Positions 44,397-51,895 of a stretch of DNA of 64,000 nt are shown one piece after another. The stretch is from Pelagicoccus mobilis (lineage in GTDB: Bacteria; Verrucomicrobiota; Verrucomicrobiia; Opitutales; Opitutaceae). Position numbers and translations under genes: made by a program. Numbering within the stretch: position 1 is the stretch's first letter; each line of letters starts with the position of its first letter. The notes under the pieces are model-generated. The model searched no databases. It was not told where the DNA came from and worked only from the letters and a program-made list of their open reading frames with translations. Where the stretch lies: NCBI RefSeq assembly GCF_016595505.1, contig NZ_JAENIL010000022.1, positions 1-64,000 on the forward strand, read 5' to 3'.

Positions 44397-45758
44397 CTAA
44401 CTTTCCAGTTTAAGCTCCTCGCTCGCTTGTTCCACCGTCTCCGCTGGCAAAGCCTTCTTCGCCTTGGCCCCGAGATCCTTCAAACTCTGCACTTGATTCA
44501 CCAGATTGCCACGCCCCGTCGTGAGCTTGTTCATCGCCGAATCGTAGGCCGCCTGACTCCGGTTGATCTGGTCGCCGATCTTCTTCATGTCCTCGAAGAA
44601 CCCAACGAACTTGTCATAGAGAGCACCGCTGCGTTGAGCAATATCGATCGCATTCCGTGTTTGCTTCTCCTGTCTCCAAATATTGGCGACAGTTCGCAAG
44701 GTCGCTAAGAGAGTTGACGGAGTGACAATCACCACATTCTGACGAAACGCGTAATCGAAAATAGTATCATCCGCCTGGATCGCCATCACAAAGGCGGGCT
44801 CAACAGGGACAAACATTAGCGTGAAATCAGGCGACTGGATTTCATAAAGAGCATCGTAACGTTTCTTGCTCAGCTCAGCCACATGGTTCTTCACGCTCTG
44901 GATATGCTCCTTGAGAGCGGTTTCGCGTCGCGATTCATCCTCCTCATTCACACAACGCTCATAAGCCACCAAACTTACCTTCGCATCGATCACCAAATGC
45001 TTCCCTTCGGGAAGGTTGATCAACACGTCCGGCTGCTGACGCTTACCATCTTCTGAAGTAAAACTCGCTTGAGTCCGGTACTCACGCCCTTCCTCCAGTC
45101 CTGATTTTTCCAATACAGTTTCGAGAACGAGCTCGCCCCAATTGCCCTGAGTCTTGGTCTGCCCTTTCAGAGCCGTCGTCAGATTCTGGGCTTCGGTGCT
45201 CATCTTTTGATTGAGTTCACCAAGCGTCTTCAGCTGAGCCACCAACTCCGCACGATCTTTCACGCTCTGATCGTGCGTACGGTCCACTCGAGCACGGAAA
45301 TCCGTGATCTTTTCCGCCAACGGTGAAAGCAATTTATCCAAGCTCTCCTTGTTCCGAACCGTAAACTTCTCGGAGTTCCTATCCAGAACACGAGTCGCCA
45401 ACGATTCAAATTCAGCGGTCAACTTCTTCTGCAGCTCCGCCATCTCCTTCTTCTGATCCTCAATTCGAGTCTCCATCGAGTGGATACGCTCCTCGGATCC
45501 GGCAAGTTTGCGATTAAGACCGGTGTTCTCTTCACGCAACTCAGCAAGCTCGCTTTTGCTAGAACTCAAGGCTTCGTCATTTGAGCGACAACGCTCTTCG
45601 AGCTTCACATTTTCTTGAGCCGCCTCGGCGAGCTTTTCTTCGAGCTCCGCTCGTTCCTCTTCTGGCAAGCCCTTCGGAGTCCGCAAACGAAACGCCTGGA
45701 TAAACCAAGCCGCGGCGAATCCCGCGACCAACGCAACTAACCACGCCCACTCGTTCAC
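44397..45758 (-). CDS. rmuC: RmuC-family protein (DNA recombination/inversion limiting)
   Basis: A 453-residue protein with an N-terminal membrane anchor (WLVALVAGFAAAWFIQAF, about 4-22), a long coiled coil to about 190, and the RmuC domain with GNWGELVLETVLEKSGLEEGREYR, DVLINLPEGKHLVIDAKVSLVAYERCV and TPSTLLATLRTVANIWRQE. RmuC limits recombination of inverted repeats and is a nuclease-fold protein. It is translated right after the DtxR gene (ATGA overlap), so the pair is one operon; this is an unusual partner. Confidence 0.93.
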   Translation of the reverse strand: MNEWAWLVALVAGFAAAWFIQAFRLRTPKGLPEEERAELEEKLAEAAQENVKLEERCRSNDEALSSSKSELAELREENTGLNRKLAGSEERIHSMETRIEDQKKEMAELQKKLTAEFESLATRVLDRNSEKFTVRNKESLDKLLSPLAEKITDFRARVDRTHDQSVKDRAELVAQLKTLGELNQKMSTEAQNLTTALKGQTKTQGNWGELVLETVLEKSGLEEGREYRTQASFTSEDGKRQQPDVLINLPEGKHLVIDAKVSLVAYERCVNEEDESRRETALKEHIQSVKNHVAELSKKRYDALYEIQSPDFTLMFVPVEPAFVMAIQADDTIFDYAFRQNVVIVTPSTLLATLRTVANIWRQEKQTRNAIDIAQRSGALYDKFVGFFEDMKKIGDQINRSQAAYDSAMNKLTTGRGNLVNQVQSLKDLGAKAKKALPAETVEQASEELKLES

Positions 45759-46429
45759 TCAGCAACCTCCACGCTAATCTTACGAGCAGCTTCGAAACCG
45801 AGCTGACGATTTTCGCCACTGCCAAACTCAAGCGAAATAACACCCGCTTGAGCATCCGCGCTGACCACAGTCAAATCCTGTCCTGGGGTAAGGCCATTAC
45901 TCTCAAGATACTTAAGGAAGGTGTCCTCTTGGTTTTCGATCCGCCCGATCCGCACCTTTTGCCCGATCGAGCAATCCACCAACAATACAAGGTCACGTTC
46001 CGCGATCGCTCCCGACGCGTCAGGAATCGGATCGCCATGCGGATCCAGCTCGGGGCGCCCGAGCAAAATATCGATCCGCTCCAGCACTCGATCGGAAATC
46101 ACGTGTTCCAGAGCCTCCGCCTCATCATGGATCTCATGCCAATCCATCCCGAGCACCTTAACCAAAAATAGCTCCACCATGCGGTGACGGCGCAGCACCA
46201 GCAAGGCGAGCTCCTTCCCTTGAGCCGTCAGCTGGACTCCGACGCGAGGCGTGTAACTGACCAGACCTGTCTTCGCGAGGGACTTCACCATCGTCGTCGC
46301 GGTACCTGGCGTTACATCCAACGAGGTGGCCAAATCCCCCATCGATACATTCGCCTCTTCTCCCCCGCCTTGCTCAAACTGGAGCGTATAGATTTTCTTG
46401 ATGTAGTTCTCTACCGTGCTGGTTGCCAT
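45755..46429 (-). CDS. DtxR/MntR-family metal-dependent regulator
   Basis: A 224-residue repressor: an N-terminal winged helix (VENYIKKIYTL, TPGTATTMVKSLAKTGLVSY), a dimerisation and metal domain (RRHRMVELFLVKVLGMDWHEIHDEAEALEHVISD with the Glu/His ligands), and a C-terminal FeoA-like SH3 domain (about 150-224). The frame extends up to 46534, but the ATG at 46429 starts exactly at MATSTVENYIKKIY and is chosen. It senses manganese or iron. No transporter gene is nearby; the coupled downstream gene is rmuC. Which metal it senses is not shown. Confidence 0.9.
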   Translation of the reverse strand: MATSTVENYIKKIYTLQFEQGGGEEANVSMGDLATSLDVTPGTATTMVKSLAKTGLVSYTPRVGVQLTAQGKELALLVLRRHRMVELFLVKVLGMDWHEIHDEAEALEHVISDRVLERIDILLGRPELDPHGDPIPDASGAIAERDLVLLVDCSIGQKVRIGRIENQEDTFLKYLESNGLTPGQDLTVVSADAQAGVISLEFGSGENRQLGFEAARKISVEVAE

Positions 46430-46622
46430 GTGCCTCGTGTTTCGAGCTGATTTTATCCAATGGGTGACCGAACAGGCTGGGGATTGAAAGCCTTTTGTCT
46501 CCACGGACTTTGAGAATTCAAATTCGTAAAACACATGTTAATCCAGACCGAGTGAAGCACTTATACTCGTAGAGCGATTCACTCATAGCAGGCTTTGCCG
46601 ATGAACAGGACTTAGCGTAGTA

Positions 46623-47231
46623 ATGAGCAGCCAATTCAAAGTCCACATTGTCGAAGACGACAAAACCACCCGCCGCCTCCTCGAAAACGTAACCAGCATG
46701 CTGGGCTACGACGTTCGCTCCTACGAGGACGGACAGCAGGCATGGGACGCCTTCGAGATCGAGCGCCCGCAAATCGTGATCAGCGACTGGATGCTGCCGG
46801 AGATGGATGGACTCGAGCTGTGCCGCAAACTGCGCGAGAGCATGAAGGACAGCTACACCTACTTCGTGCTCGTCACCGCCCAAAAACGCTCACGCCCCAA
46901 TCTCGAACGAGCCATCGATGCCGGCGTAGACGACTTCCTCAAGAAGCCGATCGGATCCGACGAGATCTGGAACCGCCTTCGCGTAGCCGAGCGTATCCTC
47001 AATTTCAACAAGCAGGTCCAACGCCTCGAGAGCTTGATCCCCATCTGTTGCTACTGCAAAAAGGTCCGCAACGACGGCGACCTCTGGGAGCAAATCGAGC
47101 AGTACGTCAACGAGCGTACAGGAGCCGACTTCACTCACTCCATTTGCCCAAGCTGCATGGATACACACGTGCGACCGCAGATGGCTGCCTACAAGCAGTC
47201 CCTCAAGGACAAGGCCGCGGCCACAGAGTAA
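46623..47231 (+). CDS. Response regulator with a C-terminal zinc-ribbon-like Cys domain
   Basis: A 202-residue regulator: an N-terminal receiver domain (1-125) with phosphorylation site D55 in ISDWMLPEMDG and Lys in FLKKPIG, and a C-terminal module with Cys pairs CCYC (142-145) and CPSC (175-178), KVRNDGDLWEQIEQYVNERTGADFTHSICPSC. This tail is known from many sensor proteins and probably binds zinc, but has no DNA-binding or enzymatic motif. No cognate kinase is adjacent. Confidence 0.85.
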   Translation: MSSQFKVHIVEDDKTTRRLLENVTSMLGYDVRSYEDGQQAWDAFEIERPQIVISDWMLPEMDGLELCRKLRESMKDSYTYFVLVTAQKRSRPNLERAIDAGVDDFLKKPIGSDEIWNRLRVAERILNFNKQVQRLESLIPICCYCKKVRNDGDLWEQIEQYVNERTGADFTHSICPSCMDTHVRPQMAAYKQSLKDKAAATE

Positions 47232-47239
47232 GGACTCAA

Positions 47240-47512
47240 CTACTTCTTCAGCCAGACGATGGTCGCTCCCCAGCCGCCACTCGTTTGATCCCCCAACTCG
47301 AACTGCTCCACCAGTTCGCTTTTGCGTAGCTGCCCGTGCACCAGTTCGCGCAAAGCGCCCGTCCCCTTTCCGTGGATCACCCGCACTCGGTAAATGCCCT
47401 TCTCACGACACAATTCAAAGTAGTCGGGCAACAGCTCCTTTACCTCCTTCGGGCGGAACGTGTGCAGGTCTAACTCGTCCGAAATCGGAAACTCTACCGG
47501 TTCATCTTCCAT
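47240..47512 (-). CDS. Small Smr-domain protein
   Basis: A 90-residue stand-alone Smr domain. The motifs ELDLHTFRPKEV (LDLH) and RVRVIHGKGTGALRELV (HGxG) are both complete, which are the nuclease/DNA-binding signature of the MutS2 C-terminus. The frame continues to a TTG at 47569, but the ATG at 47512 opens with MEDEPVEFPIS, which is the usual start for small Smr proteins. Tiny Smr proteins may nick branched DNA or RNA; the physiological role is not known. It overlaps no gene and faces the response regulator. Confidence 0.85.
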   Translation of the reverse strand: MEDEPVEFPISDELDLHTFRPKEVKELLPDYFELCREKGIYRVRVIHGKGTGALRELVHGQLRKSELVEQFELGDQTSGGWGATIVWLKK

Positions 47513-47624
47513 TAATTGGTAAAACAACGCCTTTAGGCGGCCAAATCGACTAAAACCGCTAGCTTCCAAGTCGAATATTAACAGGGTACACGCAACGACT
47601 TAGACGCGTTAACCCACGACCAAG

Positions 47625-48338
47625 ATGATCCATCTCACTCGCAGGCAACTACAATTCGCAAGCAGCAGCATCCTCGCTATCGCCGCTCCCTTCTTGCACG
47701 CCGAAGAGACGTCTGAAAACGAGATCATTCCGCCGACCGCGATTTACAAGGTCGACCCCAGCCACCCCGACGAGCTCTATTCCCGCGGTGTGGAAGGCGA
47801 AGCCATAATCATCGCCTCGATCGACAGGACCGGCACCGTCATCGAGCCGATCGTCGACCGCGCCTCGCACGAAGAGTTCGGACTATCCGCCATGATCGCC
47901 GCCTCAGAGTGGATCTTCGAGCCCGCCACAAAAAACGGCGTGCCCATCCCCATCAGCGTCAAGATCCCCTTCAATTTCGAGATCGCATTCGAGCACAAGC
48001 TAAACGTCGAAATGGGCCGCGAGGTTTTTCAGGAACTCGACGTGCCCGTGATCCCCTCCTTCGAGCTAGACAAAGCTCCGGAAGCTCGACACATCCCCCT
48101 CTTCGACGAGTTCTACCCGGAAGAACTGGAAAACACCGGCAAGACCTCCGCCGTCAGCCTCGAGTTCATCATCAACCCGGAAGGCAACGTCATCAACCCC
48201 CGCATCGTCTCCATCTCCACTCCCGGATTCGAAGAAGCCGCCATGCGGGCCATCAGCCACATCAGATACAAGCCAGTGCGCTTCGAGGGACAGCCATCCT
48301 ACGTTTCCATGATGATGCCCCTGCAGTTCTCCCCCTAG
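47625..48338 (+). CDS. TonB C-terminal domain protein with two repeats
   Basis: A 237-residue exported protein made of two tandem TonB_C-type units: one at about 55-125 (SRGVEGEAIIIASIDRTGTVIEP... FEPATKNGVPI) and one at about 155-230 (GKTSAVSLEFIINPEGNVINPR... KPVRFEGQPSY). The N-terminus has a signal sequence (LQFASSSILAIAAPFLHAEE) and no separate long Pro-rich linker, so this is not a classical membrane-spanning TonB. It could bind TonB-box receptors in the periplasm or act as a structural protein. ExbB/ExbD genes are not nearby. Confidence 0.75.
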   Translation: MIHLTRRQLQFASSSILAIAAPFLHAEETSENEIIPPTAIYKVDPSHPDELYSRGVEGEAIIIASIDRTGTVIEPIVDRASHEEFGLSAMIAASEWIFEPATKNGVPIPISVKIPFNFEIAFEHKLNVEMGREVFQELDVPVIPSFELDKAPEARHIPLFDEFYPEELENTGKTSAVSLEFIINPEGNVINPRIVSISTPGFEEAAMRAISHIRYKPVRFEGQPSYVSMMMPLQFSP

Positions 48339-48361
48339 GAGCTTACCCCTTCCGCACAGGA

Positions 48362-48387
48362 GGGCAACGCTTGCTCCGTCGTTGCCC
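48362..48387. repeat. Copy 2 of the GGCAACG dispersed hairpin
   Basis: GGGCAACG (48362-48369) pairs with CGTTGCCC (48380-48387) around a ten-base loop, CTTGCTCCGT. The sequence AGGAGGGCAACG...CTCCGTCGTTGCC is shared with 212-256, where the loop is shorter by four bases. It lies 24 bases past the TonB_C gene stop. Confidence 0.6.
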
Positions 48388-48400
48388 CAGTACCCTCAAC

Positions 48401-48438
48401 AAAGAAAAGCCGCTGCCCCGAAACATCGAGACAACGGC
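48401..48438 (-). terminator. Candidate intrinsic terminator of the barrel gene
   Basis: On the minus strand GCCG...CGGC arms with further partial pairs are followed by TTTTCTTTG, 26 bases past the stop of the outer-membrane protein gene. The stem is interrupted by mismatches, so strength is moderate. Confidence 0.45.
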
Positions 48439-48463
48439 AAGTGCTGGAACGAGAGCCTGTGGC

Positions 48464-49234
48464 CTAAAAGGCGAAATTGAAACGCATCGTAATCGGCATG
48501 TACTCGAGATCTCCCTCGTCGTTCAAGGCCCCCAGACCGAGTACGTCTAACACGCTGTCATCGTCGTCCATCGACTCCTGCCCGTAGTAGCCAGTCTCGA
48601 AGCTCAGCGTAGACGACTCCGTCATCTGGTAGGCCAGCCCGACACCCACGCCGTAGCTGAAAACCGTCCCGCCATCGTAGAACGGGGCATCCGTCAACGC
48701 GTCCTGGTAAGGCGGCACGAAGGTTACGTCCGGCACCGAAAACGACGCTCTGATCGAGTCGATATCCTTAAATCCAACCTGGGCCGAAACAAACGGCTGC
48801 CAGTTCCCCTCGTTGACGAAGTGGTAACGGATCCCTCCGTACAGCCCCAAGTCTTCGTAGTCGCTGAAATGCCCGTTGAGCGGCAAGCTGTCCGCCACCG
48901 TGCCCACCTGCAGCATGCCGTCGTCCGCCTGCATCGTGCTCAGCCCAACAAACCAAGAGGTTGTCGAACTCGCATGGTAGGTCGCCTCAAGTCCAAGTTC
49001 CCAGAAATCCCCGTAGACATCGTTGAAGCTCTTAGCGTCCACTTCCACCGGAAGGCTGCCCGGATCGAGATCCAATAGAACCGAGCCGTCAAAGCTCGCT
49101 CCACGATGCACGTCTCCCCCTACTGGTTCGACGTAAGATCCCTTGATAGCGAAGGTCCATTTCTCAGCTTGCGCGGAGGACGCCGCGAGAGCAGCAGCGG
49201 TAAGTGTCAAAGCAACGGTCTTAATTGAATTCAT
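48464..49234 (-). CDS. Outer-membrane beta-barrel protein (OmpW/OprF-like small porin type)
   Basis: A 256-residue outer-membrane protein with a clear signal peptide (AALAASSAQAEKW), alternating barrel strands, Asp-rich loops (MDDDDSVLD) and the final Phe of barrel proteins (RFNFAF). It fits small eight-stranded barrels such as the OmpW or outer-membrane beta-barrel (OMP_b-brl) group; the exact family cannot be named. It is divergent from the LacI regulator gene with 274 bases between, but there is no evidence for regulation by it. Confidence 0.75.
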   Translation of the reverse strand: MNSIKTVALTLTAAALAASSAQAEKWTFAIKGSYVEPVGGDVHRGASFDGSVLLDLDPGSLPVEVDAKSFNDVYGDFWELGLEATYHASSTTSWFVGLSTMQADDGMLQVGTVADSLPLNGHFSDYEDLGLYGGIRYHFVNEGNWQPFVSAQVGFKDIDSIRASFSVPDVTFVPPYQDALTDAPFYDGGTVFSYGVGVGLAYQMTESSTLSFETGYYGQESMDDDDSVLDVLGLGALNDEGDLEYMPITMRFNFAF

Positions 49235-49463
49235 TTTGAATAGCGTAGTTAAGGTTTGTTCAGTTTTTGCATCATCAACGAACCATCTAACAGCTCGCTG
49301 AACTAACCCCGAGTACGCCGCCTAAAACCGAGCGAATGCGCCCCAAACTTCGATTTTTGTAAAACACGCCCCCTGAGACACCTTTGAACAGCTCTTGAAC
49401 CAAATTATCGCGTCCCTCACGCTCCCCCATGGCAACGCTCTAACAATAGACTCAACTTGCGAA

Positions 49464-49475
49464 TCTAACGTTAGA
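49464..49475. promoter_or_regulatory. Candidate LacI-type operator, TCTAACGTTAGA
   Basis: A perfect 12-base palindrome centred on CpG lies 33 bases before the start of the LacI-family gene. LacI/GalR operators are typically symmetric with a central CG and AACG half-sites. Position and symmetry suggest autoregulation. A weaker similar site, TCGTTACGA, is at 50636-50644 in front of the dehydratase gene. Confidence 0.55.
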
Positions 49476-49508
49476 CCATAGCGTTTCAATCCTACCCCAA
49501 GAACGCTT

Positions 49509-50585
49509 ATGGACAAACGCATCACCCTCGCGGACATAGCCAAGAAAGCTGGCTATCACCCCACCACCATCTCCATGGCCTTGCGCAACCACCCGCGCCT
49601 GCCAGCCTCCACCACCGAAAAAATCAAGGCCCTCGCCGAAGAGATGGGCTACCGCCCCGACCCTGCCTTGGGAGCTCTGGTCGCCTACCGACGCAATACC
49701 TCGCCCAAGCAGCAAGCCGCACCGCTCGCCTACCTGACGAACTGGCACAACGAGTTCGGCTGGAAGAACAGCACCCCGCATCGCAATTTCTACGAAGGCG
49801 CCCTGTCACGAGCAAAGCAGCTCGGCTACAAGATCGACCACTTCTGGTTGGGCGAACCAGGCCTATCGCACGAGAGGATCAACGACATCCTTCAGGCCCG
49901 CGGCATTCGCGGACTCATCATTGCCTCCCACCAGATCGGGGTAGACCGCGAGCCACGCATCCAGTGGGATCAGTTTAGCTCCGTAAAGATCGACTTCTTC
50001 CCCACCAGTCTACACGTCCATACCATCTCCAACGACCAGCGCGCCATCATCCAGCTTGCATTCCGCAAAGCGCTAGACGCTGGATACAAGCGCATCGGTT
50101 TCGTCATACCGCGTTGGTGGGACACCTACGTCAACTACGCTTGGTCAGCAGGATTCCTTGCCAGCCAACTCCTCGTTCCCGAGGAAGATCGGATTCCAAT
50201 CAAAATCTTCGATACCGAGCCAGACGCCGAGATTGGCATGCCAGTCACCGAATTCGAAACCTGGCGAAATGAACACAAACCTGATGTCATCATCAGCTAC
50301 AACGAATTCGTCCAGCACGCTTTCAAACTCCTACAGATTCAAACTCCGGAAGATTTCGCCTATATCGATGTCTGCCCCGAGTCGAAGGACAACGACCACG
50401 CGGGCGTCTATAACAACTGCGAACGCGTCGGAGAACTTTCAGTCGAAATCCTCGCTGGCCAGCTCCAGCGCAACCAAGTCGGCCTCCCCAACTACCCTAC
50501 CGTCACCAAAGTGGAGGGAACCTGGATCGACGGCCCCTCTCTCCCGACTTCCAAGCTTGAAGCAACACTCAGCGATACCGCCTGA
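49509..50585 (+). CDS. LacI-family transcriptional regulator
   Basis: A 358-residue repressor: an N-terminal LacI helix-turn-helix (ITLADIAKKAGYHPTTISMALRNHPRLPASTTEKIK, residues 5-40) and a periplasmic-binding-like sensing domain (about 70-345). It precedes a sugar-acid dehydratase gene in the same direction with 114 bases between, and likely controls it in response to a sugar or sugar acid. Between the hinge (EEMGYRPDPALGALVAYRR) and the sensing domain, residues 50-70 look like the unusual hinge of the Verrucomicrobia subgroup. The effector is not deducible. Confidence 0.92.
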   Translation: MDKRITLADIAKKAGYHPTTISMALRNHPRLPASTTEKIKALAEEMGYRPDPALGALVAYRRNTSPKQQAAPLAYLTNWHNEFGWKNSTPHRNFYEGALSRAKQLGYKIDHFWLGEPGLSHERINDILQARGIRGLIIASHQIGVDREPRIQWDQFSSVKIDFFPTSLHVHTISNDQRAIIQLAFRKALDAGYKRIGFVIPRWWDTYVNYAWSAGFLASQLLVPEEDRIPIKIFDTEPDAEIGMPVTEFETWRNEHKPDVIISYNEFVQHAFKLLQIQTPEDFAYIDVCPESKDNDHAGVYNNCERVGELSVEILAGQLQRNQVGLPNYPTVTKVEGTWIDGPSLPTSKLEATLSDTA

Positions 50586-50699
50586 CTTGGCAGCTAGTGT
50601 GGGCACTCGCGCCAATCCGCGAAAGCCACCTAAACTCGTTACGACTAACTGAAAAAAGCGGCTGCCTTCCAGCATGACCCGGGACATTACGCAGGCAGC

Positions 50700-51851
50700 A
50701 TGCTCAGTCCCAAGATCACTAAAGTCTCCTACTATCCAGCGCCTGGGTACCAGCGCCGCGTCATCTCGCAAAGCCACGGCATTATCGAGATCGAAACCGA
50801 CGCCGGCATAAGCGGAATCGGCGAAGGAGGTTCGCCCGATCTCGTCAGCCAACTCGCCCGCTTCCTCATCGGCGAAGACCCGCTTCGCATCGAGCACCTT
50901 TGGCAAACCCTGTTTCGCGCCGACTTCTATCCCGCTGGCCGCGAACTCACCCATGCTCTCGGTGGCCTCGATATGGCGCTCTGGGACATCAAAGGCAAAC
51001 TCCTCGACGTCCCCGTGTATCAACTCCTCGGCGGACGCTACCGAGACCACATCGAATGCTACGCAACCGCCTTCGACCCAGAGAATCCCAATCTCGCCGA
51101 AGCTGCCCGCAAGTGCATGGACTTTGGATACGCCGCTTACCGAACCACCGGACTCGTAGATAATTCTTCTCAAACCTTCGACGACAAGAAAGCTGTATCC
51201 GCAATTTACCGACAATGTGAAGCTATCGCTAACGAACTCGGTGACGACGGATTCTGGGCTATCGACTTCCACACACGATTCGATCCCATCCACGCAATCG
51301 AACTCGCCAAGAGACTGGAACCGCTCAAACCGTTGTTCTGCGAGGACCTCGTTCGCTCCGAACACCTTTCGCAGTACCGAAGCATCCGCCAACAGACATC
51401 CGCCCCACTCGCAGCAGGCGAACAACTGAGCCACCGCTGGGAATGCCAAGATCTGATCAAAGAGAAGCTCATCGACTTCGCCCGCATCACTCTCCCAAAC
51501 GTGGGCGGCATCACCGAGCTTCGCAAAATCCTCTCCGAACTCGAGACTCAGTTCATCACCTTCGTTCCCCATTTCACGGGACCGATATCGACCGCTGCCC
51601 TTGTCCACTGCGGTATAAGCTTCCCAGGCCGAGTTATCCAAGAGATCGTAGGAACCGGCCCAGCAGAGAAACCGTATCTAAATTCTGACTACATAATTTT
51701 CAAAGAGGGCAAACTCTATCCCAACGACCATCCGGGTATCGGAGTCACTCTCGTGAAAGAAAAGCTCACGAAAACGCTAGAGGTCACCGAACGCGATCCT
51801 CACGCCTTCCCTATCTTCAAACGCCCCGACGGCTCGTACACAAACTGGTGA
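50700..51851 (+). CDS. Enolase-superfamily sugar-acid dehydratase (galactonate/mannonate dehydratase-like)
   Basis: A 383-residue mandelate racemase/muconate lactonising fold enzyme. The metal ligands are in order D189 (WAIDFHTRFD), E215 (FCEDLVRSE) and E241 (AAGEQL), with acid/base candidates H191 and H291 (VPHFTGPIS). The DFHxR and GEQ patterns fit dehydratases of the D-galactonate/D-mannonate type, which turn an aldonate into a 2-keto-3-deoxy acid. It lies downstream of a LacI regulator. The aldonate cannot be fixed from sequence; xylonate, galactonate and mannonate are all possible. Confidence 0.8.
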   Translation: MLSPKITKVSYYPAPGYQRRVISQSHGIIEIETDAGISGIGEGGSPDLVSQLARFLIGEDPLRIEHLWQTLFRADFYPAGRELTHALGGLDMALWDIKGKLLDVPVYQLLGGRYRDHIECYATAFDPENPNLAEAARKCMDFGYAAYRTTGLVDNSSQTFDDKKAVSAIYRQCEAIANELGDDGFWAIDFHTRFDPIHAIELAKRLEPLKPLFCEDLVRSEHLSQYRSIRQQTSAPLAAGEQLSHRWECQDLIKEKLIDFARITLPNVGGITELRKILSELETQFITFVPHFTGPISTAALVHCGISFPGRVIQEIVGTGPAEKPYLNSDYIIFKEGKLYPNDHPGIGVTLVKEKLTKTLEVTERDPHAFPIFKRPDGSYTNW

Positions 51852-51862
51852 GTAGCGAGGCA

Positions 51863-51886
51863 GGACGCCCACTCGCGGGCGTCCTC
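51863..51886. terminator. Strong hairpin between convergent genes
   Basis: AGGACGCCC (51863-51871) and GGGCGTCCT (51878-51886) make a perfect nine-base-pair stem with a six-base loop, extended by GTGAG/CTCAC flanks. It sits between the dehydratase and the molybdenum hydroxylase genes, so it can serve both directions; T-tracts are short. Confidence 0.6.
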
Positions 51887-51895
51887 ACTTACGAT

